NCBI GenBank assembly: GCA_934277845.1
Contig: CAKQVV010000001.1
Span: 3,358-67,357 of the forward strand
From: an uncultured Clostridia bacterium
Lineage (GTDB): Bacteria; Bacillota; Clostridia; Christensenellales; Pumilibacteraceae
Length of the DNA stretch: 64,000 bases
Direction: 5' to 3'
Shown here: positions 43,548-52,085 of the stretch, piece after piece
How positions within the stretch are numbered: position 1 is the stretch's first letter
Layout: each line of letters starts with the position of its first letter
Notes under the pieces: generated by a model
Told to the model about the DNA's origin: nothing
The model's input: the letters and a program-made list of their open reading frames with translations, nothing else
Database searches by the model: none
Program-made: the position numbers and the translations under genes

Positions 43548-45599
43548 TTATTTACCGAGAACGAAAATCTCGGAAATGCACACGGGTTTATCCGACTGGA
43601 TCGTGATGCGGATAGTTTTGACGCGGATTTCGTCGAACTCCACCGCTACCGAGCCGCCCGGACGCGCGACGTTTTCGTTCTCGTCGGGATCCCAGTGCGT
43701 GGTGAACTTGTCTTTGTCGAATTTAAGATCGGCGATGTAAGCCGTGCCCGTCACTTCCTTGCCGTTTTTGTCGGTCTTGACGAAGTCGAACTCGATTCTC
43801 GACACATTGTCAAACATGGTTTCGAGGTCGTTGGAATTGAAGATCATGACCGAGCGGATTGCGCGGTAATCGTCGAACGTCAAGGTAATGTTCGTGTTCT
43901 TTTTGGTGGTGAACTGACCGATATAATCGTTGAAAGTGTTGTAGGCGATAAGTCCGTCGTTGAGATATCCGGCGTCGGTATCGTCGTCGCCGCCCGTCGC
44001 CGTCACGGTCGCCTGCCCGGCGATGTTCCTGTACCCGGCGGCAGGACCGATCTTGGGCATGAGCGCATAGGACGGACCGTTTGCGTGCAGGAGTTTCTGT
44101 CCGTCGGGACGAGTGTAGAAAAGTACTTCGTCGACGCAGCTGCCGCGCTGTCCCTCTCCGCCGTACTGACGGTTGTAGTGCGCGTGATAAGCGATGTAGA
44201 GTTTTCCGTCATAGCGGACGAACGAGTGATGACCGGTGCCGGACACATGATCCCATTCCGGTTGCGACGAGAGAATAAGTCCGCCGTCCGCGCGGTTGAT
44301 CTTGGTGAAAGGACCTAACGGGCTTTTGCCGATCGCCTGAGCCACGGCGTACATTTTGTTCGGATAACCGTTGATCGAGAACGTGAGGTAATAGGTCTTG
44401 GTTTCCGCGTCGTAATACATGTACGGACCTTCGTTGATGTTCTCGTCGGGATAGTCGGTACGCTTATTCCCGTCCACGGTCTGATAGCCCGTGCGCGCAA
44501 GGTAGGTCAGCGTTTCCCACTTCGGATCGTCCGTCCAGTTCTCGCCCGCTTCCATGCCGTAAACGTTATTGCCCATGTAGGTGTTTGCAAAATAGATATA
44601 CTTTTTGCCGGTAGCCGGATCGACATAGGGATGCACGTCGATGGGCACGAATATTTCGTGATAACCGGTTTTGCCTGTTGTTCCGACAAAAAGGTCTTCG
44701 TGGCTGATGAACGGATCGGAAACGGAAAGCGTGCGGTTGTTTTCGTCATAGCCGTCGCTGCCCTCGACGTTTACGTACTGCGTAAAAGGCCCTCTCGGAC
44801 TGTCCGAAACCGCGACTCCTATCGAATACGGATTGTTCGCGCGCGAGAAATGGATCTTGACCGCGCGGATCGCGATCAGCGACTCGCGGGCGTAACCGAG
44901 GATCGTTTTCTGTTTATCCGCGTCGGACATGTTGCCGCTCTCGACCTGATTTTTACGCGATTCATAGTTGGCAAGTTCGTTCTTTATCGTTGTTTTCTGC
45001 CGATCGGTATAGCCGTCGAACGCGGCGTCGGTCGAAAACCTGATTTTCTCGGCGTCCATAGCCGCCGTCGCCGCGGCGTAATCATAGCCATTCGCTACTC
45101 TTTCGATCTCGTGGTATTCTTTTTCTTCGGCGTGATTGTCGAAATACTTGCCGTCGGTGCGGCTGTCGTCCTTTGCCGAATAGAACAGGTAATACTTGCC
45201 GTTTTTCTCGTCGCGTATGACTTCCGGCGCCCACAGGTTGAAGTGCGACCAGCTCGCGGCGGCGGGTTCAAACACGGGACCTACGTATTCCCACGTTTCC
45301 ATATCTTTACTGCGATAAGCCGAATATCCGTGACAGCCGAAATCGCTGTCCGAAGTGGGATACATGAAAAACCAGCCGTAATCCGGATCGGACTCGTCGT
45401 CGATATAGATAACGGTAGGATCGGCGCAAGCCGCCTCCATATCGTTTCTGTAATAGAGATCGTCATTGTACACGTCGTCGGCGGACTGATCATAGTACGG
45501 CAGTGCGTACTGACCGCTCGTTTTCGAGCACGCGGCGGTGCCGAAAACAAAGCCGAGCGACAGCGTAAACGCGATTGCAGCCTTCAAAAATTTTCTCAT
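43548..45599 (-). CDS. GH43-like glycosidase lipoprotein
   Basis: 683 residues with lipobox FGTAAC (Cys24). The five-bladed propeller signs of family 43 are present: ADPTVIYID with the likely base Asp60, HFNLWAPEV near 115, NEGPYMYYDAETKTYYLTFS near 390 carrying the acid Glu, and SGTGHHSFVRYDGKLYIAYHAHY near 460, whose His is typical of the family. An insertion of about 60 residues (170-230), rich in E, K and R, interrupts the propeller. Residues about 545-683 look like an F5/8-type sugar-binding domain. The likely role is removal of arabinose or xylose side chains outside the cell. First gene of a two-gene operon. Confidence 0.8.
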   Translation of the reverse strand: MRKFLKAAIAFTLSLGFVFGTAACSKTSGQYALPYYDQSADDVYNDDLYYRNDMEAACADPTVIYIDDESDPDYGWFFMYPTSDSDFGCHGYSAYRSKDMETWEYVGPVFEPAAASWSHFNLWAPEVIRDEKNGKYYLFYSAKDDSRTDGKYFDNHAEEKEYHEIERVANGYDYAAATAAMDAEKIRFSTDAAFDGYTDRQKTTIKNELANYESRKNQVESGNMSDADKQKTILGYARESLIAIRAVKIHFSRANNPYSIGVAVSDSPRGPFTQYVNVEGSDGYDENNRTLSVSDPFISHEDLFVGTTGKTGYHEIFVPIDVHPYVDPATGKKYIYFANTYMGNNVYGMEAGENWTDDPKWETLTYLARTGYQTVDGNKRTDYPDENINEGPYMYYDAETKTYYLTFSINGYPNKMYAVAQAIGKSPLGPFTKINRADGGLILSSQPEWDHVSGTGHHSFVRYDGKLYIAYHAHYNRQYGGEGQRGSCVDEVLFYTRPDGQKLLHANGPSYALMPKIGPAAGYRNIAGQATVTATGGDDDTDAGYLNDGLIAYNTFNDYIGQFTTKKNTNITLTFDDYRAIRSVMIFNSNDLETMFDNVSRIEFDFVKTDKNGKEVTGTAYIADLKFDKDKFTTHWDPDENENVARPGGSVAVEFDEIRVKTIRITIQSDKPVCISEIFVLGK

Positions 45600-45655
45600 A
45601 CTTTTTCCTCCGAAAAACTAACCTATTGATTTCAGATTCGTATTCTATCATTAGT

Positions 45656-45684
45656 ATATTACCATTATTTTTCACTTTTATCAA
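45656..45684 (-). promoter_or_regulatory. Promoter of the GH43/CBM9 operon
   Basis: TTGATA (45679-45684), 17-nt spacer, TAATAT (45656-45661) on the minus strand; an overlapping TATACT three bases on is an alternative -10. Confidence 0.5.
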
Positions 45685-45772
45685 TGTGTTTTTCCATACA
45701 AATATTGACTTATTCTATCGTTTCGTCGCTACTCTACTACCGAATAAACTTCAAAAAGTTTTATCAAATCGC

Positions 45773-45811
45773 TTGACAACGCGATTGTACGCGTATATAC
45801 TGTGTATATAC
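45773..45811 (+). promoter_or_regulatory. Promoter and YtrA-type operator of the ABC/GntR operon
   Basis: TTGACA (45773-45778), 17-nt spacer, TATACT (45796-45801). The perfect inverted repeat GTATATAC-TGT-GTATATAC (45793-45811) covers the -10 box. It is the probable binding site of the GntR-type protein encoded at 47441. Confidence 0.8.
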
Positions 45812-45851
45812 AATATGTACAGTTGCCGCAAGAGGCGGCGAAGGAGCGTCA

Positions 45852-46715
45852 ATGGGAATATTCGAAGCGAAGGGACTGACGAAACGATACGGGAGCGTCG
45901 GGATAGAAGACGTTTCATTTTCGCTCGAGCCGGGGCTGATAACGGGATTTATCGGCGCGAACGGCGCAGGCAAGACCACGACGATGAAATGCGCGCTCGG
46001 CGTCGTGCGCCCCGACGCGGGCGAAGTGACGGCGTTCGGGCTCTCGATGCGCGACCGGGAAGAAGAGATAAAAAGCCGCGTGGCGTTCGCCTCGGGCGGA
46101 TTCGACTACTACCCCTACTTCAAGGCGGGAAAAGTCGCGAAGATGTTGAGCGGGTTTTATCCTACATGGCGCGACGACGTTTACGGCAATCTTATAAAAA
46201 AGTTCGGGCTTGACGAGAACAAGCGGATCCGCGACTTTTCGGCAGGCATGAAAGTGAAGTTTGCGCTGGCTCTGGCGCTTTCTCACGACGCGGACGTGCT
46301 GTTTCTGGACGAACCGACGAGCGGCTTGGATCCGCTTGCCCGCGACGAACTTCTCGACCTTTTCCGTTCGATCGCGTACGATCGCGGCAAAAGCATACTT
46401 TTCTCCACTCACGTCACTTCCGATCTCGACAAGTGCGCCGATAAGATACTTATTATCCGCGACGGCAGAATAATTTCGGACGAAACGCGCGACGATCTTA
46501 TCGACGGACACGTCGTTATCCGCGGCGGCGCGGACGAACTCACGGACGAAATAAAAGCGAAAGCCGTGGGATACAAGACCAACTCTTACTCGTTCTCCGC
46601 GCTGGTAAAACGCGGAGACCTGCCCACGGACGGGTTCGTCACCGAAAAACCCGATCTAGAGGACGTAATGATTTACTACTACCGCCGCAACGGCGAAGGA
46701 GATGCCGCGCTATGA
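45852..46715 (+). CDS. ABC transporter ATPase, YtrB-like
   Basis: 287 residues after AAGGAG. Walker A is GANGAGKTT, the signature is FSAGMKVKFALALAL (SAGM in place of SGGQ, frequent in this subfamily), Walker B is VLFLDEPTSGLD, and the switch histidine is in FSTHVTSDL. A C-terminal stretch of about 70 residues follows the domain. It overlaps the permease gene by 4 nt (ATGA), and a GntR regulator follows. Such YtrBC/BcrA-type systems respond to cell-wall antibiotics or export peptides. Confidence 0.9.
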   Translation: MGIFEAKGLTKRYGSVGIEDVSFSLEPGLITGFIGANGAGKTTTMKCALGVVRPDAGEVTAFGLSMRDREEEIKSRVAFASGGFDYYPYFKAGKVAKMLSGFYPTWRDDVYGNLIKKFGLDENKRIRDFSAGMKVKFALALALSHDADVLFLDEPTSGLDPLARDELLDLFRSIAYDRGKSILFSTHVTSDLDKCADKILIIRDGRIISDETRDDLIDGHVVIRGGADELTDEIKAKAVGYKTNSYSFSALVKRGDLPTDGFVTEKPDLEDVMIYYYRRNGEGDAAL

Positions 46716-47395
46716 CCGAAAAAACCAAAAACAAGCGTTCCGCGCTTTACTCGCTCGTAAAGAAAGAACTGTTTTTCTCCACGCACCCCACGCTGTGGCT
46801 GTTCGCGCTGCTGGGCGTGCTGACGATTATCCCGAACTATCCCATGATAATCGCGCCGGGTTACGTTTTTCTCGCGGTTTTCAACGCGTTCAATATCGGC
46901 AGGGCGAACAAAAATCTTGACTTTACCGTGACTCTGCCCGTGCGCCGCCGCGACGTCGTGACAGCCTCGGCGGCAGTGATCATAGCGTTTGAAACGCTCA
47001 CCCTCGCCGTGTGCGGAATCTGCGCCGCGATTGCCGATTTCGTGATTTCGCCCGCCGGCAACAACGTGGGACTGGATCCCAACCTCGCGTTCTTCGGCGT
47101 GGTTCTTATCGGCTACGGCGTTTTCAATCTCATATTCCTCGCGGGCTTTTACCGCACGGGTTACAAATCGGGATTCCCCACCCTGTTCGGACTTGTCGGC
47201 TATCTCATACTGTACGCCGCGTGCGAAACTCTCGTCAGGCTTATTCCCGCGCTCACCGATTCGCTCGACGGACTTAACCCCGCATATCTCCCCGTCCGCG
47301 CGATAACGTTCGCGATCGGCGCGGTGCTGTTCGCCGCTTTTACCTGTGCCGGCGTGAAGGCGGGACAAAAGAAGTTTGACAAAATCAGTCTTTGA
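46712..47395 (+). CDS. ABC-2 type permease
   Basis: 227 residues with six hydrophobic helices. A cytoplasmic N-terminus (KNKRSALYSLVKKELFF) precedes helix 1, and the block NLDFTVTLPVRRRDVVTASAAV is the usual cytoplasmic coupling region of ABC-2 permeases. The start is translationally coupled to the ATPase. Substrate unknown; by analogy with YtrC-type operons, cell-envelope stress. Confidence 0.85.
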   Translation: MTEKTKNKRSALYSLVKKELFFSTHPTLWLFALLGVLTIIPNYPMIIAPGYVFLAVFNAFNIGRANKNLDFTVTLPVRRRDVVTASAAVIIAFETLTLAVCGICAAIADFVISPAGNNVGLDPNLAFFGVVLIGYGVFNLIFLAGFYRTGYKSGFPTLFGLVGYLILYAACETLVRLIPALTDSLDGLNPAYLPVRAITFAIGAVLFAAFTCAGVKAGQKKFDKISL

Positions 47396-47404
47396 TAATA
47401 TAAT
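47376..47404 (+). promoter_or_regulatory. Internal promoter for the gntR gene
   Basis: TTGACA (47376-47381), 17-nt spacer, TATAAT (47399-47404), perfect consensus. It lies across the permease stop codon and would give a separate gntR transcript. Confidence 0.75.
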
Positions 47405-47440
47405 TAAGGAATACGACGAAAACGAAAGGACGGACGGCGT

Positions 47441-47812
47441 TTGAAACTCGTTATCTCTCCCAAAAGTGAAAAGCCGATTTACGAGCAGGTTTACGACCGG
47501 ATCGCCGCAGGCGTGTTGTCGGGCGAACTCGCGCCGGACGCGATGCTGCCGTCGATACGCGGAATCGCGACCGAACTCGGCATCAGCGTGATCACCGTCA
47601 AGAACGCCTACGACGCGCTGGAAAAAGACGGTTACATCTACACCCGCGCGGGCAAGGGATGTTTCATTTGTCCCGAAACTCCCGCTTCGCTCGGCGAAAA
47701 ACGCGTGCGGGAATGTGAAAAATCGCTCGCCGCCGCCGTCGGATATTGCCGTTCGCTGGGACTGACAGACGAGGAAATCGCGGTCCTCACGCGGAAAATT
47801 CTCGGCGATTAA
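47441..47812 (+). CDS. GntR-family regulator, YtrA subfamily (TTG start)
   Basis: 123 residues starting at TTG, with AAAGGA 10 nt upstream. The winged helix-turn-helix is at 10-75 (PIYEQVYDRIAAGVLSGEL, GIATELGISVITVKNAYDALEKDGYI), followed by a short helical dimerisation tail, as in YtrA proteins, which lack a large effector domain. It is the last gene of the ABC operon and probably represses it through the palindrome at 45793-45811. Confidence 0.88.
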   Translation: MKLVISPKSEKPIYEQVYDRIAAGVLSGELAPDAMLPSIRGIATELGISVITVKNAYDALEKDGYIYTRAGKGCFICPETPASLGEKRVRECEKSLAAAVGYCRSLGLTDEEIAVLTRKILGD

Positions 47813-47878
47813 ATCATGGCGCGGGGCGCGTTCATCGTCGCTTTTAACCCGAAATCATTATACTATCGAGGTAATTTT

Positions 47879-49126
47879 ATGACCGTAACCGAATTTTTAG
47901 ACAGTTCGTACACCGCTTTTCACGCGTGCGAAAACGCCGCGAAAATGCTGGACGAGGCGGGTTTTACGCGCGTTTCGCTCTCCGATAAACTCGCGCCGAA
48001 ACCCGGCGACAAATACTATTTCGTAAAAAACGACAGCGCGCTGGTCGCGTTCAGAATAGGCAAACCCGGCGACTGCGGCTTCAACGTGATCGCTTGTCAC
48101 ACCGACTCTCCCGCGCTTCACGTCAAGGGCAATGCGCTCCTTGACAGCAAAGAAGGCAAGCGCGTCAACGTCGAGGAATACGGCGGACTCGTCATGTACA
48201 GCATGATGGATATTCCGCTGAAAATCGCGGGGCGCGCCGTATATGAAACTGCGGACGGGCTTGTAGCGAAAACCGTGGTAAGCGACGGCGTTTTCAATAT
48301 CCCCGGGCAGGCAATCCACCAGAACCGCGAAGTCAACGACAAGTGCGGACTCAACGCTCAGATCGATATGTTGCCGCTCGCGGGCGACGCGACCGACGTT
48401 TATTCGCTCGTCGGCGGCGGAGAAATAGTCGACGCCGATCTTTACGCCGTGCCTGCGGTGAAGGCTTTTCGCTCGGGCGCGAAGTCGGAATTTCTCGTAT
48501 CTCCGCGCATAGATAACTTAACGAACGTTTACTCGTCCGTCCGCGCGATAATCGACTGCGAGCCTGCCGGTATTGCCGTGTGCGCATGTTTCGATAACGA
48601 GGAAATCGGCAGCATGACAAAGCAGGGCGCGCGCTCGTCGTTGCTTTTCTCCGCGCTCAGAAAAATAAACGCCGCATGCGGCAAGACGGACGACGATTTT
48701 TACGCCGCGATCGAAAACGGTATGCTGCTTTCCGCGGACAACGGGCATGCCGTCCACCCCGCTCACCCCGAAAAAAGCGATCCCGCGATCGCTCCCGTAG
48801 TAAACGGCGGCGTTGTAATCAAGCACCACGTCAATTATGCGACCGACGGGCTGAGTTCCGCCGCGATCAAAGTTTTGCTGAAGCGTTGCGGCGTGACTTA
48901 TCAGGAATACTACAACCGCTCGGACGCGCGTTGCGGCAGCACCTTGGGACCTATGGCGAGCGCGATAACCGGTCTTAACGCCTGCGACGTGGGACTTGCC
49001 CAGCTCGCGATGCATTCCGCGCTCGAAACCGTAGGTTACGACGATATCGCCCTCATGCAAAAGTTTATGACCGCGTTCTGTTCCGCACGTTTTACAAAGA
49101 CTCCCGACGGACTGAAAATAGAGTAA
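47879..49126 (+). CDS. M18-family aminopeptidase
   Basis: 415 residues from the ATG at 47879 (GAGGT upstream; the frame is open to 47816 without a ribosome site). Zinc-site and active-site motifs of the family are present: HTDSPALHVK, DNEEIGSMTKQGARSSLL and SADNGHAVHPAHPEKSDP, plus VIKHHVNYATDG near the end. It is a cytoplasmic, two-zinc, dodecameric enzyme that removes N-terminal, often acidic, residues from peptides. Transcribed alone or by read-through from gntR, 66 nt upstream. Confidence 0.92.
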   Translation: MTVTEFLDSSYTAFHACENAAKMLDEAGFTRVSLSDKLAPKPGDKYYFVKNDSALVAFRIGKPGDCGFNVIACHTDSPALHVKGNALLDSKEGKRVNVEEYGGLVMYSMMDIPLKIAGRAVYETADGLVAKTVVSDGVFNIPGQAIHQNREVNDKCGLNAQIDMLPLAGDATDVYSLVGGGEIVDADLYAVPAVKAFRSGAKSEFLVSPRIDNLTNVYSSVRAIIDCEPAGIAVCACFDNEEIGSMTKQGARSSLLFSALRKINAACGKTDDDFYAAIENGMLLSADNGHAVHPAHPEKSDPAIAPVVNGGVVIKHHVNYATDGLSSAAIKVLLKRCGVTYQEYYNRSDARCGSTLGPMASAITGLNACDVGLAQLAMHSALETVGYDDIALMQKFMTAFCSARFTKTPDGLKIE

Positions 49127-49212
49127 AATTTATAAGGCAGATCGATTCGTTCCGGCATAGGATTCCGCGTCGCAACGGCGTTGTCCTTATAATTATCCCT
49201 TAACCAAACGAA

Positions 49213-49242
49213 AAACCGTCTCGTGTTCATACAAGACGGTTT
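49213..49242. terminator. Bidirectional terminator
   Basis: AAACCGTCT/AGACGGTTT stem with A and T runs on both sides, between the convergent M18 and HTH genes. Confidence 0.8.
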
Positions 49243-49265
49243 GCTTTTATTCCGTATTCTCTGCC

Positions 49266-49715
49266 CTAATACGGCAAGTTCGTTCTGCCGACGAGATAAT
49301 CGACCGAGCAGCCGAACATGTCGGCGAGTTTTATCAATATTTCGATCTTCGGCAAACGCTTGAAATCGTTCCATTTCGACACGGCGGAAGTTCCCAAGCC
49401 GCATTCTTTTGCGATGCGATAGGACGAAACTCCTGCGGGCGATTGAAGAGACGCGATGCGGCGGGCGAACTTTTCGGGCGAGCCGCTGCGGATTATGCTC
49501 TTGTTTTCGCTGCGTCCCAGCATATAATCGAGCGAAACGTTCATATAATCGGCAAGTTTCGTCAGCGCGCGAGCCGACGGCATCTGCCGCTGATACAACC
49601 AGTTGTTGACGGCGGTTTTGTTGCAACCGGAAGCCTCGGCGAGTTTATACGATTTCATATCGCGCTCGTCGAGATATTTTTTTATGGCAACGCTTATGTA
49701 ATACGACGTTTCCAA
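49266..49715 (-). CDS. Small protein with two XRE-type helix-turn-helix domains
   Basis: 149 residues made almost wholly of two Cro/C1-type domains. Domain one, about 8-70: YKLAEASGCNKTAVNNWLYQRQMPSARALTKLADYMNVSLDYMLGR, read here in the two parts YKLAEASGCNKTAVNNWLY and RALTKLADYMNVSLDYMLG. Domain two, about 80-147: SYRIAKECGLGTSAVSKWN and EILIKLADMFGCSVDYLVG. Both end with the (V/C)S(L/V)DY(M/L)(L/V)GR phrase. The internal duplication would let one chain bind two half-sites. Transcribed alone; no phage genes nearby. Target unknown. Confidence 0.85.
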   Translation of the reverse strand: METSYYISVAIKKYLDERDMKSYKLAEASGCNKTAVNNWLYQRQMPSARALTKLADYMNVSLDYMLGRSENKSIIRSGSPEKFARRIASLQSPAGVSSYRIAKECGLGTSAVSKWNDFKRLPKIEILIKLADMFGCSVDYLVGRTNLPY

Positions 49716-49833
49716 ATGCCTCTCCCGTCGGTAAATATTATTAACAAGTCGATTATACTACAATCCGCGCGTTTAATCAAGAAAAACAAGGGGGCTTACG
49801 AAAATTATTTTCTCGCCGTCCCAAATGAGAAAA

Positions 49834-49871
49834 AACGCCGTAAAGCAAGATAAGCCCTGCCGGACGGCATT
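49834..49871 (-). terminator. Terminator of the degV gene
   Basis: Stem AACGCCGT/ACGGCATT (one G-T pair); on the minus strand a T run follows the hairpin. Confidence 0.7.
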
Positions 49872-49887
49872 TTATCAGACCTGTAAT

Positions 49888-50751
49888 TTACAGCTCGACG
49901 GTACAGGCGAGCGCGAGCGAACCTTCGCCTATATGGCACGCGACCGACAGCGGAAGCGGCGCGATTCCTATCTCAAACCCCGGGAACGCTTCTTCCGCTT
50001 CTTTCTTCCATTCTTCGGCTTCGGCAAGATTTCCCGAATACGCCACGTCCAGGCGCATACGCCCGTCTGCGACTTCATCACGAAACCGCGTCTCAAAATC
50101 CTTTTTAATCGCCTTTATCATCACCGCGCGCGCCGCTTTTTTACCGCGCACCTTTGAATAAGCGTCGAGTTTGTCGCCCTGAATCTGTAAAACGGGCTTT
50201 ATGTTGAGAAGCGAGCCGACCGCCGCGGCGAGCGGAGTTATTCTGCCGCCTTTTTTGAGATAATAAAGAGTTTCCAGCGTGATATAAATCGACGAAACCG
50301 CCGCGGTTTTTTCGAGTTTTTCCTTGATTTCTGCCGCAGACGCGCCGCCGTCACGCAGTTTCGCGGCATCATAAACCGAACGTCGCAACGACACGGAAAT
50401 ACGGCGATTATCCACAACTTCGACTTTTCCGCCGTAACCGCGCGCGAGCATTTTCGCGCTGTCGCACGAGCCGCTCAATCCGCTCGACATGGGGATATGC
50501 ACCACTTCGTCGTGGGTTTTCAGCAGTTCGTCCCACAGATCCGTAACGGCTGCCGGCGACGGTTGCGAAGTCCGTACTTCCTCGGCGTTCGGCAGCAACT
50601 CGAAGAATTTCTCCTGACTGAGGTCGACTCCCTCGAAATATAGTTTTTTATCGATATACACGGGCATGGGGAGCACCGTGACGCAGAGGTCGCGCGCTTC
50701 TTCCGCGGTCAAGCCGCCGTTACTGTCCGTTACAATCGCTACTTTTTTCAT
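49888..50751 (-). CDS. DegV-family fatty-acid-binding protein
   Basis: 287 residues from the ATG complementary to 50749-50751 (GGAGAG upstream). The typical start is KKVAIVTDSNGGLT; the fatty-acid carboxylate-binding residues lie in TSQPSP and MSSGLSGSC, and the second domain contains YYLKKGGRITPLAAAVGSLLNIKPVL. DegV proteins (FakB) present exogenous fatty acids to the kinase FakA for phosphorylation. FakA is not encoded in the window. Transcribed alone. Confidence 0.9.
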   Translation of the reverse strand: MKKVAIVTDSNGGLTAEEARDLCVTVLPMPVYIDKKLYFEGVDLSQEKFFELLPNAEEVRTSQPSPAAVTDLWDELLKTHDEVVHIPMSSGLSGSCDSAKMLARGYGGKVEVVDNRRISVSLRRSVYDAAKLRDGGASAAEIKEKLEKTAAVSSIYITLETLYYLKKGGRITPLAAAVGSLLNIKPVLQIQGDKLDAYSKVRGKKAARAVMIKAIKKDFETRFRDEVADGRMRLDVAYSGNLAEAEEWKKEAEEAFPGFEIGIAPLPLSVACHIGEGSLALACTVEL

Positions 50752-50783
50752 ACGCTCTCCGTTTTTTGTAAGTAACGAATAAT

Positions 50784-50812
50784 ATTTTATCACCGGTCGG
50801 ATGAAAAATCAA
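50784..50812 (-). promoter_or_regulatory. Promoter of degV
   Basis: TTGATT (50807-50812), 17-nt spacer, TAAAAT (50784-50789) on the minus strand, at the edge of an AT-rich stretch (50795-50890). Confidence 0.6.
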
Positions 50813-50981
50813 CGATTATAAATACAAAAAATCAACAAAATCAATAAATCTGTCGATATAATATAAACAATTCACGTTCGGTTGGGTTTTTTAATTATAA
50901 TCCGCCACGAAAATACCGAAGCGATTGTTGCGATTTTGGCAAAATAAGACGTTCTTCGCGGTTTTTCGCTCAGCCGCTTCG

Positions 50982-51011
50982 TTGCTTTCCCGGTATAAAG
51001 GGTGGTATAAT
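50982..51011 (+). promoter_or_regulatory. Promoter of the small gene at 51095
   Basis: TTGCTT (50982-50987), 18-nt spacer, TATAAT (51006-51011), leaving a leader of about 78 nt with a short GCGG/CCGC hairpin. Confidence 0.6.
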
Positions 51012-51094
51012 TTTCGTGATTGCGGTTTTATCCGCACAATCCGACGGTATGAACTCCGCGGAAATAAAAACTTAATAAAGGAAGAAACGTAACC

Positions 51095-51277
51095 ATGAAC
51101 CAGCAAACGGCTTTTGAAAAGGCGTGCTCGGAGTACGCCGAATCGCTTTTAACGTCGGTCCCTAAGCGCAACGTGTCGATCGATTATCTCGATCGGCTCA
51201 CCCGCAAAATTCTTGCTGTTCGCATGCGGGAAATTCGCTATGCGATGTCGCTCCGCTGCGTCAAGAGCCGACGCTGA
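51095..51277 (+). CDS. Small basic protein of unknown function
   Basis: 60 residues. AAAGGAAG sits at good spacing before the ATG, and a promoter lies about 85 nt upstream, which argues for a real gene despite the short length. The protein is helical and basic, especially at the C-terminus (KILAVRMREIRYAMSLRCVKSRR split as KILAVRMREIRYAM and SLRCVKSRR). No signal peptide, membrane segment or known motif is present. The following 380 nt (51278-51660) hold only a weak terminator and no other gene. Confidence 0.5.
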   Translation: MNQQTAFEKACSEYAESLLTSVPKRNVSIDYLDRLTRKILAVRMREIRYAMSLRCVKSRR

Positions 51278-51391
51278 TGCCTTCGCCCCGGCGGACGTGC
51301 CTGCTCCCGCATGTCATAATATCCCCACAGCCGGTTGCATCGCCGAAAACCGAACGGTGTCTTAACCTCTTTTGCGCAGGTCTTTCTCTAT

Positions 51392-51426
51392 AAAAATCCG
51401 CGCCTGATTTTCCGCACCGGTTTTTT
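51392..51426 (+). terminator. Weak terminator after the small gene
   Basis: AAAAATCCG pairs with CGGTTTTTT through one bulged base around a 17-nt loop, ending in a T run. Confidence 0.35.
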
Positions 51427-51660
51427 ATGCTAACGGCAGAGAAACATTTTTAAAATCCACGGCAAAATATCCGCGACTATTTTCAATTCCGCAGTTATAC
51501 CGGGCGGCGGATTGTTCCGGCTACGGTTTTTTGCGCGACGAAAACAGTCCCGAATCGCTTTTATGAAATTCGTGACGGCAAACCTTGCAATATCGTTTGA
51601 CAAGCCGCCTTATTTTGTGATATAAATATAAGGCTGCCAAAGAGAAAAACTTACTCCCGT

Positions 51661-51750
51661 GGAGAGATGGCAGAGCGGTTGAATGCGCACGATTCGAAAT
51701 CGTGTTACGGCCGAAACCGTACTGGGGTTCAAATCCCCATCTCTCCGCCA
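51661..51750 (+). tRNA. tRNA-Ser (anticodon CGA)
   Basis: 90 nt with encoded CCA, a class II tRNA with a long variable arm (TTACGGCCGAAACCGTA). The acceptor arms GGAGAGA/TCTCTCC and the anticodon loop TTCGAAA on a CACGA/TCGTG stem are intact. It reads UCG. Confidence 0.95.
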
Positions 51751-51756
51751 GAAGCG

Positions 51757-51796
51757 AAACTCGTTTGAACTTTTGAGGTTCAAGCGAGTTTTTCTC
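51757..51796 (+). terminator. Terminator of tRNA-Ser
   Basis: AAACTCGTTTGAAC/GTTCAAGCGAGTTT stem (one G-T pair) with a T run. Confidence 0.85.
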
Positions 51797-51948
51797 GTTT
51801 TTGGCGGTTGCTTTGCTCTTTTTTCCGATTGTTTTGCCCACACCGGCAAGCAAGTCGGCGGTATCCTTTCTTTTTATCGCCGCCGGGCGGTTGGTATCGG
51901 CGTTATAGAAAACTAAATCTTATCGTCACACAATATGGCGCGGTTTAT

Positions 51949-51972
51949 AAACGAGTTGAAAAACTCGTTTTT
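51949..51972 (+). terminator. Second terminator-like hairpin
   Basis: AAACGAGTT-GAAA-AACTCGTTT followed by TT; about 200 nt past the tRNA. The stretch between shows no credible gene. Confidence 0.6.
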
Positions 51973-51982
51973 CGGTATACAA

Positions 51983-52010
51983 AAAAGCGGCGGAAAATTC
52001 CGTCGCTTTT
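51983..52010 (-). terminator. Terminator of the HU gene
   Basis: AAAAGCGGCGGAA/TTCCGTCGCTTTT stem with one G-T pair, with A and T runs at either end, about 75 nt past the HU stop. Confidence 0.8.
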
Positions 52011-52085
52011 CGTTGACTGAAAACGTCTGTCGTGGCGGTGCCCGATTGCGGCGTTATGCCGCAAAACGCACTGCCCGTCTCTCGC

